Shown in pieces: positions 1 to 8,438 of a stretch of DNA of 27,127 bases; position 1 is the first letter of the stretch; every line of letters begins with the position of its first letter. Source of the stretch: a virus; the IMG/VR virus record IMGVR_UViG_3300046804_000086, positions 1 through 27,127 of that record. One strand, given 5' to 3'. Position numbers and translations under genes: made by a program. Under the pieces are notes generated by a model, which saw only the letters and a list, made by a program, of their open reading frames with translations, did no database searches and was not told the origin of the DNA.

Positions 1-1592
1 GCTCCACCTGCTCCACCGTCAGTTTCTGTAGTACCTGCTGCTGAAACTGCCACTCTTGTTGATTCATCGACCTCGCCTCCTTCTGGCGCAGCGACAGTAG
101 CCGCCGTAACCGCTGGTTTTGTTTGTAATGTTTGCTCAAGTTCTGGAGGCAAAAGATCTTTTGACTTTAGGTCTTCTAAGTATTCCCTAGATACAAGCCC
201 TTTTTCTACGTCTTCTAAATCTGGTATAGCAGGAGGCGCTGCGGCGGGTGGTGGGGCCGTAGTCGTCGCAGCCTCTTCACCCTTCGTTAAATCGTACTGT
301 TTGGCTTCGGGAACAAGGCTGCGGATGCCCGTAACGGGATTACGCGCCGTAACAACAGACTCACGAGAAAGCCTTCTAAGTAACGACTCTGCACTTTTTG
401 CCGGTATACCTGAACTAATCAATGCTCTTTCAAACTGACCGGGTTCAGTCTCGGTCATGAGCGGCGTGCCGTCAGGATTAGTTAGCCCAAAAAGCACGTT
501 TCTGGCGGCGTCTAATTGTTCGCCAATCTTGGCCTCACGGATTTCTTTTTTAGTACCTTTCTCGGCCTCACGCTTCGCTTCGGCTTCTTCTTTCTCGCGT
601 ACCTTGGCCTTCTGCCGCTCTTCTTCCCGCTCAATCTCACGGGCAAACTGAATCTGCTGGGCCTCTTCAATCTTGGCTTGGTTCTGGTAGTACCGCGACA
701 TGCCGCCAAGCGGCGCACCCAAGAGGGCCGCACCTGCCGCAGCCTCGTAGTATTCGCGCCGTGCATCGGGATCAGTCAGCGAAAGGCCAGCCTGTGCCCG
801 TTCAAGCATTGATTGAGCGATTTCTTGTGGAATTTCAAAAGCCGCGCCCTTGGCTGCACCTGTCAAAATGCCCGTCCGACCGCGCAAAGTTCGGTTACGC
901 ACGGCCTCAAGCAACGCATCCTCGGCTTCCTTGGCGGCTTTCTCGCCCGACTCGCCAAGCAGATTCCTCAGAATCGGGAATCGTCCAAACAATGGTTGGA
1001 AGAACTTGATACCCACCGCGTCCAGCGCGGTTTGTCCTGCTGCGGCAGCACCTGCTTTAGCCAGCGAAGTCTCAGACGGGGCTTCGCCACGTTGTATCTG
1101 TTCTTCTTGTGTCGCGGCTTGGCGACCCAGATTCTCAATGAGGTACTGCGCTCCAAGCGTGCCGTAACCTAGAGCCTTGGCAGCGCCGGGGGCTTTGGTA
1201 AGTATTTTGCCTACCGTAGCGGCAGCGGCAGGAGCAACGAGGTAACCCGCCGAAGTACCGGCGGTTTGCTTGGCCCAGTCAGCCAACGAGGAAAGGTCTT
1301 TGACCTCCTCAAAACTAGTCGTTTCTTTCTTGGGACGATTCGCCTCAAGGAAGGCTTTCCTAGCCTCACTCGTGCCGGGTTCAGCGGCTGCAAAACGTGC
1401 AGCCTCCGGAGCCTTGCCTAGCCCTAACGCAGATTCACGGAACGACTCAAGGAACCCAGCCTGTTCTGACTGGGCTTGCTTGGTTGCCATACGTGACTGA
1501 ATAGCAGCAATAACCTGCTCACGAGTAGCACCCGGTGGCCCTTCGATGCTGTACGTCTTACCGTCAGGCCCACGAATTTCGTAAATAGGCAT
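1..1592 (-). CDS. Large putative internal virion / polyvalent protein, N-terminal part (partial, runs off left edge)
   Basis: The frame opens at ATG 1592-1590 and stays open to base 1, about 530 codons without a stop, so only the N-terminus is visible. It starts MPIYEIRGPDGKTYSIEGPP, a short domain (residues 1-35) that I recognise at the start of many large phage proteins. Next come an Ala/Gly-rich segment with hydrophobic stretches (about 115-150 and 285-300), a highly charged Glu/Lys/Arg helix likely to form a coiled coil (about 305-350), and a Pro/Ala/Thr-rich linker near the left edge. The upstream gene ends 5 bases before the ATG and AGG at 1601-1603 can serve as ribosome site. Its position after the internal virion genes suggests an ejected or very long multi-domain protein. 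No catalytic motif is visible in this part, so enzymatic function is unknown. Confidence 0.8.
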   Translation of the reverse strand, partial: MPIYEIRGPDGKTYSIEGPPGATREQVIAAIQSRMATKQAQSEQAGFLESFRESALGLGKAPEAARFAAAEPGTSEARKAFLEANRPKKETTSFEEVKDLSSLADWAKQTAGTSAGYLVAPAAAATVGKILTKAPGAAKALGYGTLGAQYLIENLGRQAATQEEQIQRGEAPSETSLAKAGAAAAGQTALDAVGIKFFQPLFGRFPILRNLLGESGEKAAKEAEDALLEAVRNRTLRGRTGILTGAAKGAAFEIPQEIAQSMLERAQAGLSLTDPDARREYYEAAAGAALLGAPLGGMSRYYQNQAKIEEAQQIQFAREIEREEERQKAKVREKEEAEAKREAEKGTKKEIREAKIGEQLDAARNVLFGLTNPDGTPLMTETEPGQFERALISSGIPAKSAESLLRRLSRESVVTARNPVTGIRSLVPEAKQYDLTKGEEAATTTAPPPAAAPPAIPDLEDVEKGLVSREYLEDLKSKDLLPPELEQTLQTKPAVTAATVAAPEGGEVDESTRVAVSAAGTTETDGGAGG

Positions 1593-1597
1593 TTGCT

Positions 1598-3571
1598 TTA
1601 CCTAACAGTTACATCGCCCCAGCCTTCGGTAGAACCTTGGCCTTCAGCCCCGATCATGGGTGAATTGTAGCCCGGAATCTGTCCAAGCAACGCCTTGAGT
1701 TCGGCAGACTGGTAACTGCCGCTACCGACTTGGGTAGCACGTTGACGCTCTTTGTACAGGTCTTCCACTCGTTTACGTGCCGCTTCGCGCACGTTCGCCG
1801 GGGCTTTCGGGTCTTGAGCAATACGACGGAGTTTGACGATTTCTTGTTCAATCTCCTTGCCCAAACCGCCAAACCGGGCGTCATCTCGTGCCGCTTGCGC
1901 TGCAATCTCACGGTCAGACATAGCCAATTGGAACGCCTGCGTAGCCGCCAACTGCTCACCCGCAGTCTGCAAGTTCATGATCTGGTCGTTAATACGGTTA
2001 CGCTCAGACTCTAACTTATCGACACGCGACTCCGCCGCAGACCCTGCACGCTCCTTGAGGTTGGCAATACCCATGTCAATCTCGGTCATGCGATTCTGCA
2101 ACTTGTCGAGCGTGTTTTGCCGTTTCTCTTCAAAAGTCTCGTAGGCGGAGAGTCCTGCCGCACCGCCTGCTGCAAGGGCTTGGAAGAACGACCCGCGAGT
2201 CCCTGCCATGGTGAAGCCCATCATGGCCATCGCCTTGTAGAAGTTCTTGTCTTTGATGCCTTCAAGTTCTTTCAAACGGCCTTGCACGTTAGCCTTGGCA
2301 TCGTCAAACGGCTTCATGATGCCCATATCGGTGTAACGCTTCATACGGGCAGCGATTTCTTTATCAATTTCAGTCTGGCGAACATCGGCCTTGGATACAT
2401 CAGGCATACCGCCCAAGCGGTCTTGCAGACCTTTAATAGTCTTGCCAAACAAATCTCTATTGACCGCTACGCTGGGTAAGCGCGGTCCACCGCCTGCGCC
2501 TTGTTCACCCGCCGCAGACTGCGCCATGTATCGCCCCAACGCATCTTCGTCTTCGGGTGCAGCGCGACCCATTGCACCACGGTAATCTGCTTCAAACTTT
2601 TTGGCTTCGGGCGAATCAGCGCCGTATTGGCGAACAAGTGCCATATAGTTTTGAGCAATGGCTGTTTCGTCAGGGCTGAGTGTGGTTCTAATTCCACCTT
2701 TGTTGATGTCGCCAATAGTCTGCTCAGTACGTTCTCTAGCACGCTCCAAAGAAGTTTTACCTTCCTTGGACACAGCACGACGGCCCGCGCCATACGCGCC
2801 AAACGTGAGATTACTAGCCAAATCTTCAAGATAGCCAAGCCCACCGGCAGCGGTCTGCGCTCCGGGGAATTCTGGGTTGAACCCGTATTCTTCAGCCAGC
2901 ATACGTGGATCAGTCATGCCGACTTCATAAACTGCCTGACCAACTGAAACGGGCGTAGCGACTTTACCGTAGAGGTTTGACAATGTGCCGCCGCTTTTTG
3001 GCACCAACGCTTTCAGTCCTTCTCTTAATTTCTGTGGATCAGAGAAAGTGGGGAAGACACGACGAATCAGTTTTTCAATGCGTGCTTGTTCTGCTGGATT
3101 GCCCGCAGCCTTGTCATACGCTTGGAGTAGTTCTTCAACTTCAGGTATTGCACCGTAAGGATTGGCAGGTCCACCGCCAAAAGGTACTCCGCCTTGTTGA
3201 AACGCCACGATACCGCCACCGGCCATGCCGGGAGGTTGAGCCTGTTGAGGCGGCATTTGCATAGGCATCTGGGGACGCCGCGCAGCCATTGTTTGTTGAA
3301 TCTGCTGCTGCATTTGCTGAACTTTTTGCTCGTTCTCCTGCATCACATTAGGAGGAGCGGGAGGCGCTTGATTCTGTGACTGTTGTATAGCCTTCAGTCC
3401 TTCGCTTGCCTTATCAAGGCGCATACGGCTGGCCACTGCACCGGCTAGACCGCGATAGCCCATCGACATGAGAAACGGCACAACCTGTTCTTTCGGAATT
3501 TTCTTTTCGTCAAGAAACTTTTGTACTTGCCCGACAAACGGGTTAAGCGGGTTGTAGTTTTTGTCAATCAT
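1598..3571 (-). CDS. Putative internal virion (ejection) protein, 657 aa
   Basis: No enzyme motif is recognisable. The N-terminus (1-60) is helical; residues 65-115 are a Pro/Gln/Met-rich linker, followed by the Gly-rich motif GMAGGGIVAFQQGG (115-128). Residues 225-265 and 445-478 are Ala/Gly-rich and fairly hydrophobic (KAMAMMGFTMAG; FFQALAAGGAAGLSAY). From 480 to about 610 the chain is strongly heptad-like and charged, so a coiled coil is likely. A long, low-cysteine protein with alternating disordered, hydrophobic and coiled-coil parts, lying among other such proteins downstream of the nozzle gene, fits proteins ejected with the DNA by podoviruses. That role is inferred from context. A tape-measure-like role is the alternative. 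The start is 11 bases after the upstream stop, with AAGGAG just before it. Confidence 0.7.
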   Translation of the reverse strand: MIDKNYNPLNPFVGQVQKFLDEKKIPKEQVVPFLMSMGYRGLAGAVASRMRLDKASEGLKAIQQSQNQAPPAPPNVMQENEQKVQQMQQQIQQTMAARRPQMPMQMPPQQAQPPGMAGGGIVAFQQGGVPFGGGPANPYGAIPEVEELLQAYDKAAGNPAEQARIEKLIRRVFPTFSDPQKLREGLKALVPKSGGTLSNLYGKVATPVSVGQAVYEVGMTDPRMLAEEYGFNPEFPGAQTAAGGLGYLEDLASNLTFGAYGAGRRAVSKEGKTSLERARERTEQTIGDINKGGIRTTLSPDETAIAQNYMALVRQYGADSPEAKKFEADYRGAMGRAAPEDEDALGRYMAQSAAGEQGAGGGPRLPSVAVNRDLFGKTIKGLQDRLGGMPDVSKADVRQTEIDKEIAARMKRYTDMGIMKPFDDAKANVQGRLKELEGIKDKNFYKAMAMMGFTMAGTRGSFFQALAAGGAAGLSAYETFEEKRQNTLDKLQNRMTEIDMGIANLKERAGSAAESRVDKLESERNRINDQIMNLQTAGEQLAATQAFQLAMSDREIAAQAARDDARFGGLGKEIEQEIVKLRRIAQDPKAPANVREAARKRVEDLYKERQRATQVGSGSYQSAELKALLGQIPGYNSPMIGAEGQGSTEGWGDVTVR

Positions 3572-3582
3572 GTTCGTTCTCC

Positions 3583-5232
3583 TTAACCTCTACCCGCGCC
3601 GTAAAGACCCGCTAACCCAAGGCCAGCACCGGCAATCTGACTGAGTGCGCTAGGCGGAGACTGATACATCGTCTGGATACCGCCTGCCGTAGGCGTACCG
3701 CGAATAAGGTCAGACATGAAGCCCAACTGAGTGTACGGGTAACGCTGACGAGCAAGGAAGTCTTCGTACGCCGCCTGCAACCTCTGCTGCTCCTGCGCTT
3801 GAAGTTGCTGCCCCGCAGCCATCTGGGCTTGGTTGATACCCTGCTGTTGAGCAAACTGCTGCTGACCCAACTGGCCCAACTGCCCCGCTGCGGCCAACTG
3901 CTGCTGAATGCCCTGCAAGCCAAGATTGGCACCAAACTGACGAGACTGCTCGCCAAACTGAGCGCCAAACTGACGTTGAGCAAGGGCTTGCTGCTGTGCT
4001 TGAAGTTGAGACTGCTGATTGGCCAACTGGGCTTGCAGACCCTGCTGCGCTCCCAACTGCTGAACACCAAGTTGTGCGGCAAGATTTTGCTGGCCAGTCG
4101 TAAGCCCCGCCTGCTGGTTGGCGAGTGCGGCCTGCATTCTTGCCTGTTGATTGGCGAGTCCTGCCTGTAGACCCTGCTGTGCCCCCAACTGCTGAACGCC
4201 AAGTCGCGCCTGAAGGTTCTGTTCGGCGGCTCTTTGTCTGGCCTGTTGGTTGGCCAGTGCGGCCTGCAACCCCATCTGCCCACCAGTGATACGCGCTTGT
4301 TGATTCGCCAACTGCGCCTGCATACCTTGCTGTGCGCCAAGCCCCTGCGTCTGAAGTGCAGCCTGAAGATTGGCTTGACCGGCAGTAAGTCCCGCCGCTT
4401 GATTGGCCAGCGCAGCCTGCAACGCTTGGGCACGGTCAACGCCATACTGCTGTTGAGCCTGCTGGAACGCTTGTTGCGTACCGGTGGCCTGTATGCCCTG
4501 CAATTGGTTAGCCAAATTACGTTGTGATTCTGAACGCAACAACGCTTCACGCGACCCGCCACGCGCTCCTGCACGCGCTGCCGCACCACCAATACCGGGC
4601 ATCTGACGGGCTACGTCACGTACTGCCTCGCGCTTTTGGGTCTCCACAACGTCCTGCATGTACGGAGACATGTATGGTTGAAGTGAAGAAAGCCCAAACC
4701 GTTCGGCTTGAACTTGCTGCGGCCCACCCATCTGAATATCACGCAAACTGGGGGCAGAAATCGCCCCGAAGTCGGTCTGTGCCGCAACGCTTTCCGGCCC
4801 TTCCATCTGATACTGCTGCAAACTTGGCGCAGAAACGGTGTCAGCACCAACGCGCTCCGCTGGCCCCATCTGGTATTGCTGAAGTTGCGGGGCTTGTGCG
4901 CCAAGATAACTAACGTCTAGTCCTTGATACTGAGACGGGGCGTACTGACCAAGTTGTTGCGCTTGGAGCCCAGCGAGTCCTGCAAACCCAGTTGCCTGAC
5001 CTATTTGAGGTGCAAGTTGCTGTTGCTGCACTTGCTGCATGGCCTGCATCTGAAGCGGGTTGAGTCCCGCAAAACGCTGACCACCAAAGGTTTCATAGGG
5101 CTTGTTGTAGACAAGGCTTTCCGCAGTGCCAAGAGTTTTCTTGGCATACGGCATCAACTCAGGCGGTATCGTGACCTGAGTTACTGTTTGTTGAGTCGGT
5201 TGAGAAGAACCGCCACCGCCGCCGCTACTCAT
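3583..5232 (-). CDS. Gln/Ala-rich putative internal virion (ejection) protein with 11-residue repeats, 549 aa
   Basis: The protein is dominated by Gln, Ala, Gly and Leu. After a Gly-rich start (residues 4-8 are all Gly) and a conserved-looking N-terminal part (20-60), residues 114-180 hold three copies of an APxLQQYQM-type repeat of 21-25 residues. Residues 185-250 form an Arg-rich region, and 271-442 are an array of 11-residue units such as LGVQQLGAQQG and MQAALANQQAR. The C-terminal 35 residues are Gly/Ala-rich and hydrophobic. Eleven-residue periodicity is typical of long straight helical bundles and of lipid-binding amphipathic helices. With position among the internal proteins this suggests a long helical ejection protein, possibly membrane-active; that is inference. 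The start overlaps the upstream GNAT stop as ATGA. Long alternative frames here are by-products of the repeats. Confidence 0.75.
   Translation of the reverse strand: MSSGGGGGSSQPTQQTVTQVTIPPELMPYAKKTLGTAESLVYNKPYETFGGQRFAGLNPLQMQAMQQVQQQQLAPQIGQATGFAGLAGLQAQQLGQYAPSQYQGLDVSYLGAQAPQLQQYQMGPAERVGADTVSAPSLQQYQMEGPESVAAQTDFGAISAPSLRDIQMGGPQQVQAERFGLSSLQPYMSPYMQDVVETQKREAVRDVARQMPGIGGAAARAGARGGSREALLRSESQRNLANQLQGIQATGTQQAFQQAQQQYGVDRAQALQAALANQAAGLTAGQANLQAALQTQGLGAQQGMQAQLANQQARITGGQMGLQAALANQQARQRAAEQNLQARLGVQQLGAQQGLQAGLANQQARMQAALANQQAGLTTGQQNLAAQLGVQQLGAQQGLQAQLANQQSQLQAQQQALAQRQFGAQFGEQSRQFGANLGLQGIQQQLAAAGQLGQLGQQQFAQQQGINQAQMAAGQQLQAQEQQRLQAAYEDFLARQRYPYTQLGFMSDLIRGTPTAGGIQTMYQSPPSALSQIAGAGLGLAGLYGAGRG
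3907..4422 (-). repeat. Array of 33-bp units encoding 11-residue repeats
   Basis: Residues 271-442 of the 549-aa protein divide into 16 consecutive units, 15 of exactly 11 residues and one of 7 (ITGGQMG, 315-321). Two units are identical (LGVQQLGAQQG at 344-354 and 388-398), exactly 44 residues apart, and several read (L/M)QAxLANQQA(R/G). The 7-residue unit keeps a helical register, since 7 and 11 are both coiled-coil periods. Derived by aligning the translation by eye. Confidence 0.8.
4693..4893 (-). repeat. Three-copy 21-25 residue repeat in the 549-aa protein
   Basis: Residues 114-134, 135-159 and 160-180 each begin APQLQQYQM, APSLQQYQM or APSLRDIQM, followed by a Gly-Pro step and an acidic/Val segment. 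This is separate from the 11-residue array further downstream in the same protein. Confidence 0.7.
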
Positions 5233-5675
5233 GATTTCACCTCACCAAAATGCTTTTCGTACACCACCGTTTTCACGGTGTATCCGCGTTTTTTAACGTG
5301 CGGTTCCCATCCGGGGCGACCGTAGAATTCAATGCCAGAACATCCCATGTCTTGCGCGAACTTGTCGGCAGTGGTGTGCATAATGTCCTCAACGTACTGC
5401 ATATGATTCGGGTTCATCGCGCAGTACTGAATGACGAACATTTTGGTTTTGGGATACTGCTTGATCTCCGTCATGACATACCCGTGAATAGTGTCATGGT
5501 CTTCGGGGTCAAACACTACCCACAACTGCATCTGCCCAGTCAGAGCAAAACGAACGATGTCATCAACACTCGATCGGCCCTTGGTCCAACCTTCAGACTC
5601 CTGAAAGTACTTGATCAAAGACGGCACCAGATAACTGATCTGGCCGTACGGGACGAGTGAAATGTCTAACTTCAT
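5229..5675 (-). CDS. GNAT-like acetyltransferase-fold phage protein (T7 gp13-like), 148 aa
   Basis: The chain has the layout of small GNAT-fold proteins in podovirus genomes: N-terminal helices (about 12-50), a strand with QLWVVFD (about 50-56) and GYVMTEI (about 65-71), a central strand FVIQYCAM, a helix with the acidic stretch YVEDIMHTTADKFAQDMGC (about 94-112), and a final IEFYGRPGWE...KKRGYTV section, which resembles the end of GNAT domains where a G-W/F-E-x-x-L-x-x-x-G-Y pattern is common. A clear Q/R-x-x-G-x-G/A acetyl-CoA loop is not visible, so enzymatic activity is doubtful. In T7 the comparable gp13 is an assembly factor for internal proteins; its place between two large internal protein genes agrees with that. 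Start and stop overlap both neighbours by ATGA. Confidence 0.7.
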   Translation of the reverse strand: MKLDISLVPYGQISYLVPSLIKYFQESEGWTKGRSSVDDIVRFALTGQMQLWVVFDPEDHDTIHGYVMTEIKQYPKTKMFVIQYCAMNPNHMQYVEDIMHTTADKFAQDMGCSGIEFYGRPGWEPHVKKRGYTVKTVVYEKHFGEVKS

Positions 5676-8401
5676 GACGGGATGTACTTCCCGGCTTTGA
5701 TTGCCGGGGCTTGCTTACGCTTACCCGTCCTTGCCCGACGTACATCAGCCATCATCTTGTAAAGTTTGCGCGATCCGGCTTCGGTCGAACCGTTGCCAAG
5801 ATGTGATACCACATCGGCAGGGACTACGAACTCACCGTCAGCAAGTCGTGCTTCTTGTCTACCAGAAATGTTGGCTTTAATGCTGTCAGACATGCCATCG
5901 CCGGGGCCACGCAGCAACTTACCAGCAGCCGCGTATTGAACTGAGCCGCCTCCTGCGAACATGCCCATGTCATTAAATCCGCCGCTAAATCCACTCATAT
6001 CAGGAGCGGCTTGAGTCATTTGCGGGATGGCTTGCGGCGCAGCGTTGTAATCAAATCCACCAAACCCGCCCATATCAAATGAAGGCTGTTGAGCCATCAT
6101 TGAGCCGTAGTCAAAGGCGGGCTGCGAAGCAGGCTGTTGAGCCATCATCGCGCCGTAGTCGAAGGCAGGTTGTTGGTAATTTCCGTAGTTGGCTAACCCG
6201 GCTAGTCCACTCATGTCCGGAGCAGGTTGCGGAGCCGGATTGTTCGCCATCATAGCCTCGCCGTAAGTCATCGCCGGGCCTTGGCCAAACTCGGGAATAG
6301 GCATGTATGACTGTTCCGGCGGGGTGTACGAAGGCTCCGGGGTGTAGTCAAAAGCAGGCCGTGGAGCCAATTCTGGCTGCATCGCGCTATAAATCGGAGT
6401 TTCTGGCGCGTACATTTGCTGTTCCGGCATCGGTTGCGCGTATAGCGGTTCCTGCGCTTGATACTCGGGCGGCGTGTACGAAGGCTCCGGGGTGTAGTCA
6501 AAAGTATTTGATTGAACAGACTGCGGCTCAAACGGCATGTACGACGGTTCCGGCGGCGCGTAAGACGAGCCACCAATACCAGACATGTTTATGTTTTGCA
6601 GGCCGGACAAATCCAAATTGCTGAAGTCCATACCGCTGAAATCAGGCGTTACAGCACCGCTTTGATCGGGCTGCGCCGTACCAAATCCTTGGTCCGGAGG
6701 CACCATGCCCGTATCGCCCTGATCAATAAACGGCATGTCAGAAACATCGCCGCCGTACTGATTCTGCCCGCCCGGTCTACCGGCGCTTGGAGGCATTGCC
6801 CCTGTATTGCTAATCGAGCGGTTAGCCGCCGGGTTTTGCCCAGCGTTTCTAAAATAATTTTGAATTGCAGAGAAATCTATGTTGCCAAACCCAGAAAATG
6901 GGTTGCCAGTGGGCATGTTACCGGCACTAAACGGAGTCTGCGGTGCCGCCGAAACAAAACGCCCTTGGCTAGAATCCCAGCGCATCGCGCCGTCGCCGCC
7001 ATAGTACGACCCGCCAGTGGTTGAGGCTCCTCCCGCAGCAGGTGCCGCTTTAGGTGGTGCAGGAGGCGCAACCGGTGAAGTAATGTACTGATTAAGATTC
7101 TGAAGATAAGAAGAGAAAGCGTCAGCACTCTGAGGAGCAGACTGGTACTGCGGCATCGCGGACGGAGAAGCAATACCTTGCTGCGCTAACCGCGCTTGTT
7201 CAGAGGCTCTAACCGCTTCGTCTTTACCGGGAACAAACGGACGGTTGCCAGTGAAAGTCTCAGGGTTCTGTTGGAAAAATTCTGGAGGATACCCAGCATC
7301 AATAAACCGCTGTTGCTCTGCTGGGTTCTGCTGCATGTACTGCATCCAGCCAGCCTTGGCTGAGTTGGGCTGTGCTAGAGCAGGATCAATCGGCATCTCT
7401 TCGTAGCGTCTTCGCGTAAACGCCGGGCCACCCGCAGCAAAGCGTTCTTCGCCCGTGTAGGTGTCAATATCAGATTCGTACGCGCCTAACGCTTGCGTAG
7501 GCTTGGCCAACGGATAATTACCATTCGGGGCCGGGATTACGCCACCCGCCGCCATACCGCCGGGGAAACCGGGGTAGCCTTGCCGCCACTGCCCCTGCCG
7601 GAACGTGCCCGTTATAGGATCGTAATCCGCGCCTTCGTAGTAGGACTGGTCAACTTCCATGTCCCCGCCAGTCGGCATCTTGTAGTCGGGGGTCATGGCA
7701 TTGGCGACGTTCATCCCCGTAGCCGCAAGACCGCCAACACCACCCGGCATGACGTTAGCCAGCGTTTTGACACCACCAAACCCGCTCAACCCTAGTCCTT
7801 GACCGCCGGTTGCAACCTCTTTTAACCCAGCCCCCATGTTGCTAAGGCCACTGCTAAGATTGCTAAATCGTTGTCCAAGAGTGCCGACGTTTGTAGCGGC
7901 TTGATTAGCCATCTGCTGCTTGACCTGATTAGCCGCCGTTTCCTGTGCAATCTTGGCGGCAGCGTCTTTACCCGCGCCTGCCACGGCTTCTTGAGTCAAC
8001 ATTTTGGTGGCTGCGTCTTTCGATGCCGCACCGATACCGGCAAGTGAACTACCCAACCCCGCACCGCCGTACGCGCCAAGGCCAGCCATCAGACCCTTGC
8101 CAATGTCGCCCGTCCTAGCCGCTTCCACGCCGCCTACCAAGAGGCCACTACCCAGCGCACCAAGGCCGGGAACAAGGAAGTTGAGGCCCACTCCAAGGAG
8201 AGTCGGCAGTAGTTTCTTGAGGAAGTTGGCTTCAACCAGCCCCGTGTCGGGATTGACGGTCAAACTGCCACCGTGAGCCAAGGCAAGCGCCTGAAGCCCT
8301 TTGACCTCGCCGGGGGTCATGTGGACGAGCATGGTGTCGCCGTTCCTACCCCGCGACTGAACAAGGGAGGCGAGACCCGCCATGGATTGACTCTGATTCA
8401 T
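5672..8401 (-). CDS. Gly/Pro/Tyr/Gln-rich putative internal virion or tape-measure-like protein, 909 aa
   Basis: The N-terminus contains MLVHMTPGEV (24-33) and the last hundred residues contain LADGEFVVPADVVSHLGNG; both TPGEV and GEFVVPADVV are motifs I recognise from large phage tail and internal proteins. Residues 62-125 are a Gly/Ala/Leu-rich hydrophobic region that could cross or disturb a membrane. Residues 130-200 look helical. The middle, roughly 330-840, is low complexity: Pro, Gln, Tyr, Gly and Met-rich with repeated FDYTPEPSYTPPE and FDYGxMMAQQP units. Such long mostly disordered proteins next to GNAT and Gln-rich proteins in podovirus-type genomes are candidates for ejection proteins; a tape-measure role cannot be excluded. 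The ATG follows GAGGG at 8406-8410 with a 4-base gap, a rather short spacing. Confidence 0.7.
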   Translation of the reverse strand: MNQSQSMAGLASLVQSRGRNGDTMLVHMTPGEVKGLQALALAHGGSLTVNPDTGLVEANFLKKLLPTLLGVGLNFLVPGLGALGSGLLVGGVEAARTGDIGKGLMAGLGAYGGAGLGSSLAGIGAASKDAATKMLTQEAVAGAGKDAAAKIAQETAANQVKQQMANQAATNVGTLGQRFSNLSSGLSNMGAGLKEVATGGQGLGLSGFGGVKTLANVMPGGVGGLAATGMNVANAMTPDYKMPTGGDMEVDQSYYEGADYDPITGTFRQGQWRQGYPGFPGGMAAGGVIPAPNGNYPLAKPTQALGAYESDIDTYTGEERFAAGGPAFTRRRYEEMPIDPALAQPNSAKAGWMQYMQQNPAEQQRFIDAGYPPEFFQQNPETFTGNRPFVPGKDEAVRASEQARLAQQGIASPSAMPQYQSAPQSADAFSSYLQNLNQYITSPVAPPAPPKAAPAAGGASTTGGSYYGGDGAMRWDSSQGRFVSAAPQTPFSAGNMPTGNPFSGFGNIDFSAIQNYFRNAGQNPAANRSISNTGAMPPSAGRPGGQNQYGGDVSDMPFIDQGDTGMVPPDQGFGTAQPDQSGAVTPDFSGMDFSNLDLSGLQNINMSGIGGSSYAPPEPSYMPFEPQSVQSNTFDYTPEPSYTPPEYQAQEPLYAQPMPEQQMYAPETPIYSAMQPELAPRPAFDYTPEPSYTPPEQSYMPIPEFGQGPAMTYGEAMMANNPAPQPAPDMSGLAGLANYGNYQQPAFDYGAMMAQQPASQPAFDYGSMMAQQPSFDMGGFGGFDYNAAPQAIPQMTQAAPDMSGFSGGFNDMGMFAGGGSVQYAAAGKLLRGPGDGMSDSIKANISGRQEARLADGEFVVPADVVSHLGNGSTEAGSRKLYKMMADVRRARTGKRKQAPAIKAGKYIPS
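6080..6504 (-). repeat. Tyr/Pro/Gln-rich repeats in the 909-aa protein
   Basis: An exact 31-base direct repeat sits at 6324-6354 and 6474-6504, encoding the FDYTPEPSYTP unit twice. Between about 6085 and 6170 a second repeat encodes PAFDYGAMMAQQP and PAFDYGSMMAQQP. Slippage or recombination between such copies would change the length of the disordered region without breaking the frame. Confidence 0.75.
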
Positions 8402-8438
8402 AACGCCCTCACGGGGTCAAGTTTGGTGGATAGTATCA

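Noticed and set aside
3612-4592. Minus-strand frame of 326 codons overlapping the Gln/Ala-rich gene
   Set aside because: It is a frame-shifted reading of CAG/GCN repeat codons; the 549-aa frame has a coupled start, a coherent repeat period and a normal N-terminus.
8402-8438. Possible promoter before the 909-aa gene (TTGACC and a GATACTAT word on the minus strand)
   Set aside because: The two elements are in the wrong order and spacing for one promoter, and the gap is only 37 bases.
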